A DNA stretch of 54,867 nt, taken from NCBI GenBank assembly GCA_028819575.1, contig JAPPLB010000174.1, forward strand, positions 1 to 54,867. Direction: 5' to 3'. The translations under genes were made by a program, and so were the position numbers. Shown in pieces: positions 42,873-51,141 of the stretch (position 1 is its first letter; every line of letters begins with the position of its first letter). The DNA is from Bryobacterales bacterium (GTDB lineage Bacteria; Acidobacteriota; Terriglobia; Bryobacterales; UBA6623). Under the pieces are notes generated by a model. It worked only from the letters and a program-made list of their open reading frames with translations. It had not been told where the DNA came from and did no database searches.

Positions 42873-43772
42873 ATGCCCCTGGTGATCAACGGAGAGCGTA
42901 TCGAAGACGACGAGATCGCCCGCGAGGCTCAATCCTTGCAGCGGAGCTTCGAGCAGATGCCGCCGGAAATCCGCGAGACCCGGGGGCTCGATGCGGAGCA
43001 GTTCGAACGGAACCTGTGGGACTGGTCGAAAGAGAATGTCATCGAACGGGTCCTTCTGAGTCAGGAAGCCGACAAGGACACGGAGCCGGTTCCGCCCGAG
43101 GAGATCGACGAGGTTCTGGAGGAGATCAAGAAACGCCACGGAGGCAGTCAGCAGTTCAGCCTGAGCCGCGATGAGAATGAAATCCGACAGGACATCGAAA
43201 CACGGGTGCGACTCGATCGCTTGATCGGCGAGGTCACGAAAAACGTGAAGCCGCCCCGAAACAAGGAATTGGCTGACTTCTACCGCAAGAACAAGAACGA
43301 CTTCGCGGTGCCCGAGCAGGTGCGAGCAGCCCACATCGTCAAGAACGTCGATGACAAAACCGACGAGGCGACGGCGCGCGAAGCGATCCGCAAGGCCGAG
43401 GAAGAGATCGAGCGTGGCGTCCCTTTCGAGGAGGTCGCCGACCGTCACTCGGATTGTCCCGGCAACGGCGGCGACCTGGGCTACTTCACCCGTGGCCAAA
43501 TGGTGGACGAGTTCGACGAAGTGGTCTTCAACATGGAGCCCGGCAGCCGCAGCACCGTCTTCCGTACCCCGTTCGGATTCCACATCGCCAAGCTGCATGA
43601 CAAGAAACACGCGCAGATGCGCAACTTGCAAGAAGCCGGAGACGACATCAGGGAAGAACTGCTGCGCCGCAAGCGGACGAAAGCCGTGGAGGATTTCGTC
43701 GATCGCCTCAAGTCCCGGGCGGCCATTCAGGAGATTGTCACCGCGGAGGCGACCAACTTCGCGATCAAGTGA
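42873..43772 (+). CDS. Parvulin-type peptidyl-prolyl isomerase (PpiC/SurA-like)
   Basis: A 299-residue protein with a helical SurA-like N-terminal domain (MPLVINGERIEDDEIAREA, through an EEIDEVLEEIKKRHGG stretch). A parvulin rotamase domain follows at about residues 145-240, with VRAAHIVKN, GVPFEEVADRHSDCPGNGGDLGYFTRGQMVDEFDEVVFNM and FRTPFGFHIAKL, including the two conserved active-site histidines. There is no signal peptide, so it is probably cytoplasmic, unlike SurA. The start is uncertain: ATG 42855 gives six more residues. Its TGA overlaps the ATG of the formylglycine-generating enzyme gene, so the two are translationally coupled. This suggests that the PPIase may help the partner enzyme or its substrates. 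Confidence 0.9.
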   Translation: MPLVINGERIEDDEIAREAQSLQRSFEQMPPEIRETRGLDAEQFERNLWDWSKENVIERVLLSQEADKDTEPVPPEEIDEVLEEIKKRHGGSQQFSLSRDENEIRQDIETRVRLDRLIGEVTKNVKPPRNKELADFYRKNKNDFAVPEQVRAAHIVKNVDDKTDEATAREAIRKAEEEIERGVPFEEVADRHSDCPGNGGDLGYFTRGQMVDEFDEVVFNMEPGSRSTVFRTPFGFHIAKLHDKKHAQMRNLQEAGDDIREELLRRKRTKAVEDFVDRLKSRAAIQEIVTAEATNFAIK

Positions 43773-44764
43773 TGAACAGCCGATTGCCGATTCACCCGCG
43801 GACCAGCGAGCCGGCCCCGTGTTGCGTGCCGAGCAAGGAACGCGCCGAGCGGCTGGCCGAATCACGCTATCTGACCGAGAGGCGCCCACGGGTCACGAAG
43901 GGTTCGACCGAGGACATGGTCAAGCTCGAAAGCGTCTGCTTCGAGATGGGCACGGAAACCGAGGACGGGTTCCCGGCCGACGGGGAAGGGCCGATCCGCG
44001 AGGTCACTCTCGACGGTTTCTGGATCGACAAGTACCCGGTGACGAACGAGCAGTTCAAGGAGTTCGCTGAAGCGGCCTCGTACAAGACGGAAGCGGAGCG
44101 CTTCGGATGGTCTTTCGTGTTCCACAACCAGTTACCGCGTGACCGCTACGGAGAACTTGTCGACGACACGGTCGCCGGTCATGAGTGGTGGTGCAAGGTG
44201 AACGGAGCGGATTGGGCGCATCCCGAGGGACCGGACTCGAACATCGACGGGCGTCCGCACCATCCCGTGACGCACATCTCCTGGAACGACGCGCTCGCTT
44301 ATTCCAATTGGGTGGGCAAGCGCCTGCCAACCGAGGCCGAGTGGGAAGCGGCGGCGCGCGGCGGCTTGGAACAGAAGATCTATGCCTGGGGTGATGAACT
44401 CACGCCCGACGGCAAGCATATGTGCAACATCTGGCAGGGAGAGTTCCCCGTCAAAGACATCGCTGAAGACGGATACGCCGGTCCTTGTCCGGTAGACGCC
44501 TTCCCCGCCAACAGGCTGGGCCTCTACTCGGTGGCCGGCAACGTCTGGGAGTGGTGTCAGGACTGGTTTCACCCCAGCTATCACGTCTTCGCAACGACAT
44601 CAAATCCCGTAGGGCCTGCGAGCGGCTCGTCTCGTGTGATGCGAGGCGGATCGTTTTTGTGCCACCAATCGTATTGCAATCGCTACCGCGTGGCCGCACG
44701 AACGTCGAACACGTCGGACAGCTCCACCATCAACCTCGGATTTCGCGGCGTCCGTGACCTGTGA
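43772..44764 (+). CDS. Formylglycine-generating enzyme (sulfatase-activating)
   Basis: A 330-residue protein of the FGE-sulfatase (SUMF1) family that oxidises the cysteine in the CxPxR motif of sulfatases to formylglycine using copper and oxygen. Many family members are not true FGEs, but here both copper-site cysteines of the genuine enzyme are present in GGSFLCHQSYCNRYRVAAR, followed by the expected NTSDSSTINLGFRGV. Upstream: GFWIDKYPVTNEQFKEF, the substrate-binding WNDALAYSNWVGKRLPTEAEWE and AGNVWEWCQDW. No signal peptide is seen, so it acts in the cytoplasm before export of the sulfatase. No sulfatase lies in the window. A dozen or more extra N-terminal residues include CC (EPAPCCVPS). 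Coupled to the PPIase gene (TGATG). Confidence 0.95.
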   Translation: MNSRLPIHPRTSEPAPCCVPSKERAERLAESRYLTERRPRVTKGSTEDMVKLESVCFEMGTETEDGFPADGEGPIREVTLDGFWIDKYPVTNEQFKEFAEAASYKTEAERFGWSFVFHNQLPRDRYGELVDDTVAGHEWWCKVNGADWAHPEGPDSNIDGRPHHPVTHISWNDALAYSNWVGKRLPTEAEWEAAARGGLEQKIYAWGDELTPDGKHMCNIWQGEFPVKDIAEDGYAGPCPVDAFPANRLGLYSVAGNVWEWCQDWFHPSYHVFATTSNPVGPASGSSRVMRGGSFLCHQSYCNRYRVAARTSNTSDSSTINLGFRGVRDL

Positions 44765-44823
44765 ATCGGTCGCAGCAACAGGCACTTGTCGACGGTTTTC
44801 ATTCGGCCGGCTCTCGGAAAACC

Positions 44824-45007
44824 CTAGCCTGCATTTCTCACCACGCGGCGAGGCGAAGTGCGTGAGAGGGCCGTCAGGACGAGGCGCGAGCCGCTTGCCG
44901 CGCGCAGGCGTACTTGACAGTACGTCGAGCACGGCAAGCAAGCGCAACGAAGTCCTGGCGGTCGTATCGTGTGCTTCGACCGTCGGGTGGTGAGAAATGC
45001 AGGCTAG
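44824..45007. repeat. Complete fold-back repeat element, copy B (184 bp)
   Basis: Ends CTAGCCTGCATTTCTCACCA and its complement are perfect inverted repeats of 21 bases. The inside is closely related to copy A at 37872 in the opposite orientation. Internal pairs CAGGAC/GTCCTG, CTTGCCG/CGGCAAG and GTACT/AGTAC (loop TGAC at the centre) make a long fold-back structure. If the repeat proper starts at GCCTGC, TA flanks both ends, as with TA target duplications of mariner/IS630-type elements. Lies 59 bases after the formylglycine-generating enzyme gene. Confidence 0.87.
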
Positions 45008-45090
45008 CCATCATCCATGGAGGGACTTCCGCCCCAACCTGACACTCACGCTTGACCCCTTGTGAGCGGAGACCCAACATAAAAGTGGGC

Positions 45091-47526
45091 ATGGGACGGT
45101 TTCTCATTCTCCTGCTGACGCTCGGCGCATTCCCGCCCGCCGCTCTCAGCGAAACTGCGGCCGAGCAACTCCAAGCCATCCAGAATCTCGGTCTCGATCC
45201 GCAACAGTGCTTTCGAGTCCGCGATGTCTTTCTCGAACGCGAAGACATAAAGCTCTATTTCGTCGATGGCTACCTGATCTTCGCCGAGCCCCTGAAAGGG
45301 CGCACGTCCGCCGCTCTCTTCGTGGCTCACGAACCGACCGACCAGGGCGAGGTCTTACTCATACCGCCGAATGCGCGCGAGCGGCAATCACTGGTCCGCT
45401 TCACCTCCGAGCCGGCGCTGCATCAAAGATTTCGGACGGCGATGATGTTCTTCACCGATGACAGTGCGGCGGTGCTCCGCGCTTCGATCGAGGAAAGCGC
45501 GGGATCGCGGCTCGACACGAAAGCGGGAGCGGACTTGGCCCGCAAGTGGTCGTACCCGGCACACAACGTGCTGGAGGGCCTGTCACTGCGCATACTCTTC
45601 GACACGTTCTCGAACCTTCCTCTCAAAAACGGTTTCTTCGCGGCAGCCATCGGAGGCGGACCAGCGGGACGTTTCGACGTTGTGGTCGACCCGCGAAACC
45701 ACGATCAGGTGACGATAGGGCAGACGGTTTGGCGTGATGGGCAGCGCTTCTACGAGGTATGGTCAAGATTTCCGGGACGACGTTTTCGCTCGGGCCAGCG
45801 GAAGCCGGTTCCGCATCGTGGTCATCTCGAAAACTACCGCATCGAAGCTCGTCTAGGAGCTGACCTCGAGATGCAGGTCTCCGCGAGCGCCGATTTTTTC
45901 ACCGAAGGCTCAACTCAGCAAATCGTCGCGTTCGAGCTCTCCAAGCGACTCCGTCTGCAGAAAGTCCTGATTGACGACATCGAGGCGGAATTCATTCAGT
46001 TCAGCGAGCCGAACTCGAGCGGCGCCACTCTCCGCCACAACGATCTGATTGCGATTGTGCTACCTGGCCCCCCCGAAAGCGAGGCGAGGCGCCGCATCGA
46101 GTTCCACTACGCGGGCAAGGTCGTAAGTGATGCGGGCAACGGTGTTTACTATGTCGGGAGCCGAGGCTCCTGGTATCCGCGGCGGGACAATCCTTTTACC
46201 CATTTCGAACTGGTATTCCACTATCCGGATCAACTCGACCTCGTAGCGACCGGAGACCTGGTGGACAGTTCGACGTCCGACGGAATGCGGACGTCGATTT
46301 TCCGGACGGCTTCTCCGATCAAAATGGCGGGATTCAACCTCGGGACATACGCCCGCGCGCACCACGATATCGGCGATTACCGAGTGGAAGTCTGCGCCAA
46401 CAAGAAGGTAGAGGAGAATCTGCGGCCGAGGACGAGGATGCCGATCATCTGGTCTCCTCCCCCAGCGGGCTCTCGCCGCTCATCGCGGCGCAGATCACAA
46501 GACGCACTACCGACGATCGTCACTCCGACTCCGCTCGACGGGATGCCCAGCCTCGTGTCGCGCCTGGAATACGTGGCTTCCGACAGCGCAGAAGCGTTCT
46601 CTTTCTTTCTCGATCGCTTCGGGCCTCCGGCTTCGTCGAAGATCGTCATCTCGCCCATTCCGGGAAGCATCGGACAAGGATTTCCCGGGCTGGTCTACGC
46701 CTCGACGCTGAGCTACTTTCGTCCATCTGATCCGCCGTTGGCGCGCCGTTCTCAGGAGGAACAGCTCTTCTACTCCGAACTGCTGCGCAGCCATGAGATC
46801 TCTCACCAGTGGTGGGGCAATGTCGTCACACACCAGGCTGAGCAGGACAAATGGCTCATGGAAGCACTGGCGACCTATTCTTCTCTGCTCCTTCTCGAAA
46901 AACGGCGCGGGCGGGAAGCGCTCGACCGCGTGCTGGCGACGTTCAAAACAAACCTGCTGTCGCGCGACGCCGATGGAGAGACAATCGAGAACACAGGCGC
47001 CATCGTGCTCGGTGACCGACTGCGGTCGTCACGAGCCCCCGAGGCCATGCGCATCATTGTTTACGAGAAAGGCGCCTGGATCATGCATATGCTGCGCGGG
47101 GTCATGGGCGACTCCAACTTTTTTGCCTTCCTGCGATCACTCTGCGAAAAGTATCGGTTTCGATCGACCGACACCGAGAGCTTCCGAACTCTGGCCGCAA
47201 AGTTTCTTCCGAGGGATAGTCCTGATCGCCATCTTCAAGACTTCTTTGACCAGTGGGTATACAGCAGCGGTATCCCCACCTTCCATGTGGATTTCGAGAC
47301 GAAAAGCACCGGCAGGGAGTTTCTCGTGACGGGACGGCTGCATCAAGAAGACATTCCCGATTCGTCCAGCCTGATCGTGGCGCTTCAAGCACAGTCGGCC
47401 GAAGATCCGGGAGACGAGCGCTTGGTTTTTACGGAAGGCGCGGTTACGGAGTTCGAGTTCACGACTCCGAGGAAACCCACCGAGATCAGGATCGACCCGC
47501 GAAGATTTATCTTGATGAACCGGTAG
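45091..47526 (+). CDS. Secreted M1-like metalloprotease without the usual exopeptidase motif
   Basis: An 811-residue exported protein with a Sec signal (MGRFLILLLTLGAFPPAALS). The zinc site is complete: H568-E569-I-S-H572 (SHEISHQWWGN) with the third ligand E591 (LMEALATYS), the HExxH-18-E spacing of the gluzincin M1 family. Aminopeptidases of the family carry GxMEN, which holds the substrate amino terminus; here the equivalent region reads GQGFPGLVYAS, so a classical aminopeptidase mode is unlikely. The first roughly 480 residues form beta-rich domains, and the last roughly 90 are a beta-sandwich (FLVTGRLHQED). ATG 45091 is chosen because it directly starts the signal peptide. It stands alone between copy B of the fold-back repeat and uvrB. 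Confidence 0.88.
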   Translation: MGRFLILLLTLGAFPPAALSETAAEQLQAIQNLGLDPQQCFRVRDVFLEREDIKLYFVDGYLIFAEPLKGRTSAALFVAHEPTDQGEVLLIPPNARERQSLVRFTSEPALHQRFRTAMMFFTDDSAAVLRASIEESAGSRLDTKAGADLARKWSYPAHNVLEGLSLRILFDTFSNLPLKNGFFAAAIGGGPAGRFDVVVDPRNHDQVTIGQTVWRDGQRFYEVWSRFPGRRFRSGQRKPVPHRGHLENYRIEARLGADLEMQVSASADFFTEGSTQQIVAFELSKRLRLQKVLIDDIEAEFIQFSEPNSSGATLRHNDLIAIVLPGPPESEARRRIEFHYAGKVVSDAGNGVYYVGSRGSWYPRRDNPFTHFELVFHYPDQLDLVATGDLVDSSTSDGMRTSIFRTASPIKMAGFNLGTYARAHHDIGDYRVEVCANKKVEENLRPRTRMPIIWSPPPAGSRRSSRRRSQDALPTIVTPTPLDGMPSLVSRLEYVASDSAEAFSFFLDRFGPPASSKIVISPIPGSIGQGFPGLVYASTLSYFRPSDPPLARRSQEEQLFYSELLRSHEISHQWWGNVVTHQAEQDKWLMEALATYSSLLLLEKRRGREALDRVLATFKTNLLSRDADGETIENTGAIVLGDRLRSSRAPEAMRIIVYEKGAWIMHMLRGVMGDSNFFAFLRSLCEKYRFRSTDTESFRTLAAKFLPRDSPDRHLQDFFDQWVYSSGIPTFHVDFETKSTGREFLVTGRLHQEDIPDSSSLIVALQAQSAEDPGDERLVFTEGAVTEFEFTTPRKPTEIRIDPRRFILMNR

Positions 47527-47588
47527 TGCGCCCCGTATGGCGCGGGGACGGTTGATTCATCCACCCTTTCAGGGAGAAGCAGCTCTTC

Positions 47589-49571
47589 ATGGCATTTCGG
47601 CTGGCGTCGTCATACGAACCCCGAGGAGATCAGGGTGCTGCCATCGAGCAACTCGTCCGGGGAACCAACGACGGTGAACCGCATCAGGTCCTGTTAGGCG
47701 TCACGGGATCAGGCAAGACCTACACCATGGCGAAGGTGATCGAGGCCACGCAACGGCCCACGCTCGTCATGGCCCACAACAAGACACTGGCGGCACAACT
47801 CTATCACGAGTTTCGGAACTTCTTTCCCGAAAACGCCGTCGAGTACTTCGTCAGCTACTACGACTACTATCAGCCAGAAGCCTACTTGCCCGCCTCGCAA
47901 ACCTATATCGAGAAGGAAGCCACCATCAACGACGAATTGGACAAACTGCGCCTCTCGGCGACACGGTCATTGTTCGAGCGGCGCGACTGTCTGATCGTTG
48001 CGAGCGTGAGTTGCATCTACGGTCTCGGATCTCCGGACGCTTACTACGGCATGCTATTGATGCTTGAAAAGGGCGCGCAAATCTCTCGTGAAGAGATTAC
48101 ACGCCAGTTAGTCAAGATCCTCTACCAACGGCGTGACGGCGAGTTCAAGCGCGGCACGTTCCGCGTCATCGGGGATGTCATCGAGATCTTTCCGACCTAT
48201 GACGACTATGCCTACCGCATCGAGCTGTGGGGCGACGAAATCGAGAGCCTGTCGCAGATCGATCCGCTATTCGGCCAAGTGCGACAGACCTTTCTGCGCG
48301 TGCCGATCTACCCCGCAAGTCATTACGTCATGTCGGACGACACGAAGAAGGGAGCGATCGAGAACATCCTGGCGGAGTTGAACGAATGGAACGCTCAACA
48401 AAACAGGATCGGCAAACCGCTCGAGGCGCAACGGCTTTCACAGCGTACCTTGTTCGATATCGAAATGATTCGCGAAGTGGGCTACTGCCACGGGATCGAG
48501 AACTACTCCCGGCACTTCTCGGGCCGACAACCGGGCGAACCGCCGCCGACGCTTCTGGACTATCTTCCCCAGGATGCCATGGTCTTCATCGACGAAAGTC
48601 ATCAGACCATTCCCCAGGTCCGTGGCATGTATCACGGCGACCGTTCCCGAAAGACCGTACTGGTCGAGCACGGGTTTCGGCTGCCCAGCGCATTGGACAA
48701 CCGTCCGTTGACCTTCGATGAGTTCGAGTTACGCGTTCATCAAGTCGTGTACGTTTCGGCGACCCCCGGACCCTACGATCTGACAAAGTCGGCGGGCGTT
48801 GTCGTCGAGCAGATCATTCGACCTACCGGCCTCATCGATCCCGAAGTTGAGGTACGGCCCGTCAAGGGTCAGGTCGACGATCTGCTGGGCGAGATAAGAA
48901 ACCGCGCGGAGAAAAACGAGAGGGTGCTCGTTACGACACTCACCAAGCGCATGGCGGAGGATCTCTCGGAGTATTATCACGAGGCCGGCGTGCGGTGCCG
49001 CTACCTGCATTCCGAGATCGACACTCTTGAAAGGGTCAAGCATCTGCGTGACCTGCGCCGGGGAGAATACGACGTCCTGATCGGCGTCAACCTGCTGCGG
49101 GAAGGCCTCGATCTACCCGAAGTGTCGCTTGTCGCGATTCTCGACGCCGACAAGGAGGGATTCCTGCGGTCGGCAGGATCGCTGATCCAGACCATCGGGC
49201 GGGCCGCGCGCAATGTTCATGGCAAGGCAATTCTTTACGCCGATTACATGACCGACAGCATGAAGCAGGCGATCGGCGAAACCGAGCGGCGCCGCGCGCT
49301 CCAGCGGCAGTACAACGACGCCCACAACATTACGCCGCAGACCATCTCGAAACCTGTGGACATGAGCCTGGCGCACATCGTCGAAGCGGACTACCATACG
49401 GTACCCTCCGAGGAGGACACCGCCCGGTTACCCGAATCCGCACAGGAGATGGAGAAGCTGCTCGAGAAGCTCGACAAGCAGATGAAAGAGGCCGCCAAGG
49501 TATTCGAGTTCGAGAAAGCAGCGAAGATCCGTGATCGAATCAAGGCGCTGAAAACAAGGAAGCTGTTGTGA
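47589..49571 (+). CDS. uvrB: Excinuclease ABC subunit UvrB
   Basis: A 660-residue helicase-like damage-verification subunit of nucleotide excision repair, which is loaded by UvrA and then recruits UvrC. The Walker A motif is [12 protein letters not shown], and the beta-hairpin region is [24 protein letters not shown]. Motif II is [13 protein letters not shown] (DESH), with [42 protein letters not shown] and QTIGRAARN of the second RecA domain. A C-terminal UvrC-interacting UVR domain ends the protein ([25 protein letters not shown]). Length and order are standard. Five bases before its end, reading overlaps an upstream extension of the ComEA-like frame, but that gene probably starts later. 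Confidence 0.98.
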   Translation: MAFRLASSYEPRGDQGAAIEQLVRGTNDGEPHQVLLGVTGSGKTYTMAKVIEATQRPTLVMAHNKTLAAQLYHEFRNFFPENAVEYFVSYYDYYQPEAYLPASQTYIEKEATINDELDKLRLSATRSLFERRDCLIVASVSCIYGLGSPDAYYGMLLMLEKGAQISREEITRQLVKILYQRRDGEFKRGTFRVIGDVIEIFPTYDDYAYRIELWGDEIESLSQIDPLFGQVRQTFLRVPIYPASHYVMSDDTKKGAIENILAELNEWNAQQNRIGKPLEAQRLSQRTLFDIEMIREVGYCHGIENYSRHFSGRQPGEPPPTLLDYLPQDAMVFIDESHQTIPQVRGMYHGDRSRKTVLVEHGFRLPSALDNRPLTFDEFELRVHQVVYVSATPGPYDLTKSAGVVVEQIIRPTGLIDPEVEVRPVKGQVDDLLGEIRNRAEKNERVLVTTLTKRMAEDLSEYYHEAGVRCRYLHSEIDTLERVKHLRDLRRGEYDVLIGVNLLREGLDLPEVSLVAILDADKEGFLRSAGSLIQTIGRAARNVHGKAILYADYMTDSMKQAIGETERRRALQRQYNDAHNITPQTISKPVDMSLAHIVEADYHTVPSEEDTARLPESAQEMEKLLEKLDKQMKEAAKVFEFEKAAKIRDRIKALKTRKLL

Positions 49572-49734
49572 ACCGTGGAAGCCAACCGTTGAGTCGACCT
49601 GATTCGATCGGACCGAACAGAGCCGGAAGAGCCTTGGTCCAGCAAACTCTTCCAGACACAGTGCTCATCGGGAGCGGTACTCTCAGCCAAACCACCAACA
49701 GACCTTGCGGCCGGCTTTGCCGTGCGGCCCCGGC

Positions 49735-49741
49735 AAGGAGG
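49735..49741 (+). promoter_or_regulatory. Shine-Dalgarno AAGGAGG that decides a TTG start
   Basis: The perfect AAGGAGG is followed after nine bases by TTG at 49751, in frame with ATG 49757. From the ATG the distance would be 15 bases, which is too long, so TTG 49751 is preferred. Confidence 0.6.
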
Positions 49742-49750
49742 TTCAGCGGC

Positions 49751-50077
49751 TTGTCGATGATCGGTAAGGTCCTTCAGCTTGTGACGTTGACCATCGCTAT
49801 TCCGAGTATCGGCGCCGCCGAGGCGGCCGAGCGACTCGATCTGAATACCGCCACCGCGGCGCAGTTGCGGGCACTACCGGGTATCGGGCCCGAACGGGCC
49901 GAGATGATCCTGCGCGTACGTAATAAAAGCGGTCCGTTCCGGTCCATCGAGGAGCTGATCGCGATTCCCCGCCTCACACGACGCCAGTTCGAGCGCCTCA
50001 AGAGAATGCTCTTCGTTGATCAAGAGCGGCTTGAACCGCTCCGCCCAAACCCACCGGCCGCGGTGCACTCCGGCTAG
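49751..50077 (+). CDS. Small exported helix-hairpin-helix protein (ComEA-like)
   Basis: A 108-residue protein with an N-terminal signal or anchor (IGKVLQLVTLTIAIPSIGAAEA) and one ComEA-type HhH domain: RLDLNTATAAQLRALPGIGPERAEMILRVRNKSGPFRSIEELIAI, with the two hairpin GxG turns. ComEA binds DNA outside the cytoplasmic membrane during natural transformation; short versions like this are common also in species where competence is unproven. No other com gene is in the window. The TTG start is favoured by the AAGGAGG nine bases before it. The 3' end overlaps the convergent LamG-like gene by four bases. Confidence 0.85.
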   Translation: MSMIGKVLQLVTLTIAIPSIGAAEAAERLDLNTATAAQLRALPGIGPERAEMILRVRNKSGPFRSIEELIAIPRLTRRQFERLKRMLFVDQERLEPLRPNPPAAVHSG

Positions 50078-50802
50078 AGCACCGGACGCGTAAACGCCTC
50101 GGGTTCAAGTGCTCCCGGAGAAATACGAATTGAGTGGATCGCCCCCTTGAACCAGAACACACGGTTCAATCGGACGCCGATCGAGGTCCTTCCTCCCTCG
50201 AGGGGCGTAAAGGGAATCTCCGCCGACAGCTCCAGCTTGCCGTCAACATAGTTCTTGAGCAGGCCGTCGTCGACGACATAGGCAAGGTGATACCAGCGAT
50301 CAGCCGGATGCAGCAACTCCGGATCGATCAGGGCCTTGTTGGCATCCCCCTTCTGAACAAAGCTGTCCAGATACCACCGGCCCTCCTCGGTGACGCGTGT
50401 TTCCAGCAGCACTCGCTCACCATCCGCAAAGCCGAAATGCAGAAAGCGCTGCTCCGCCGGCCCGTCAGAGGCGGGCAGGAACACCACTTCGAGGGTGAAT
50501 GTGCGCAGACCTTGCAGCGGGTTGCTGTCGAGAAAGAACGCGTCGTCCTCACCATCGAAAAGGACTGCCGGGCCGGCGGGGCTGTCCGTGAGAGCTGGTT
50601 CGCTCGACATTGAGAGACCGACGGGCGGTGTCTCGAGAAAGTCCTTCAATACCCAGCTCACCGGCTCGGGATCAGCAACCGTGTCCGGCTCAGGAACGGA
50701 GCCGCAGGCCCATGACAGGGCGGCCACCCCCAAGGCGCTGCCATATTTCAAAATAGAAGTCGGCAGGGAACCGCATCGGCGGCGTCTGTTCGTGGATCTC
50801 AT
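50074..50802 (-). CDS. LamG-like (concanavalin-type) lipoprotein
   Basis: A 242-residue exported protein. The N-terminus is Arg-rich and leads to a hydrophobic stretch with a lipobox (LGVAALSWAC), so it is probably lipid-anchored. The rest fits the LamG/concanavalin A-like jelly-roll fold: AVLFDGEDDAFFLDSNPLQGLRTFTLEVVFLP, RWYLDSFVQKG, DRWYHLAYVVDDGLLKNYVDGKLELSAEI and WFKGAIHSIRISPGAL. Such domains bind carbohydrate or protein and usually lack catalysis. ATG 50802 is preferred because the signal follows; the frame extends upstream only into the fold-back repeat. Its end overlaps the ComEA-like gene in the convergent direction. Confidence 0.8.
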   Translation of the reverse strand: MRSTNRRRRCGSLPTSILKYGSALGVAALSWACGSVPEPDTVADPEPVSWVLKDFLETPPVGLSMSSEPALTDSPAGPAVLFDGEDDAFFLDSNPLQGLRTFTLEVVFLPASDGPAEQRFLHFGFADGERVLLETRVTEEGRWYLDSFVQKGDANKALIDPELLHPADRWYHLAYVVDDGLLKNYVDGKLELSAEIPFTPLEGGRTSIGVRLNRVFWFKGAIHSIRISPGALEPEAFTRPVL

Positions 50803-50817
50803 GGCGGTCCATTCTAA

Positions 50818-51088
50818 CCCGCATTTCTCACCACCCGACGGTCGAAGCACACGATAAAAGGCCGTGATTCGTGTTTCGTGTCTCGTGATTCGTGAGAACC
50901 ATGGGAGGGAGCTTGGTTCGCTCCAGAAGAAATGTCTGACGGCCAGTGAGCCGGAAAAGCCGTGTTTCGTAACTCGAAGGGTGAAAAAGGCGATTTAGTA
51001 AGTACGCCTGCGCGCGCCAAGCGGCTCGCGCCTCGTCCTGACGGCCCTCTCACGCACTTCGCCTCGCCGCGTGGTGAGAAATGCACGC
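50818..51088. repeat. Composite fold-back repeat carrying the heptad unit
   Basis: The left end (CGCATTTCTCACCACCCGAC, then GGTCGAAGCACACGATA) and the right end (AGTACGCCTGCGCGCGCCAA to GTGGTGAGAAATGCACGCT) match copy A. The middle is replaced by about 145 bases holding five heptads at 50861-50895, then GGTTCGCTCCAGAAGAAATG. That middle unit is the reverse complement of the one at 2876-2949. This is either an insertion of one repeat family into another or recombination between them. Lies between the LamG gene and the end of the VWA-like gene. Confidence 0.78.
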
Positions 51089-51141
51089 TGACCGTTGACG
51101 ATCTCTATGATCTGAGGTGTTTGTGACAATCCCGCGGCTTT

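Noticed and set aside
42843-43889. 348-residue open frame antisense to the PPIase gene
   Set aside because: Shadow of the parvulin-domain gene on the plus strand.
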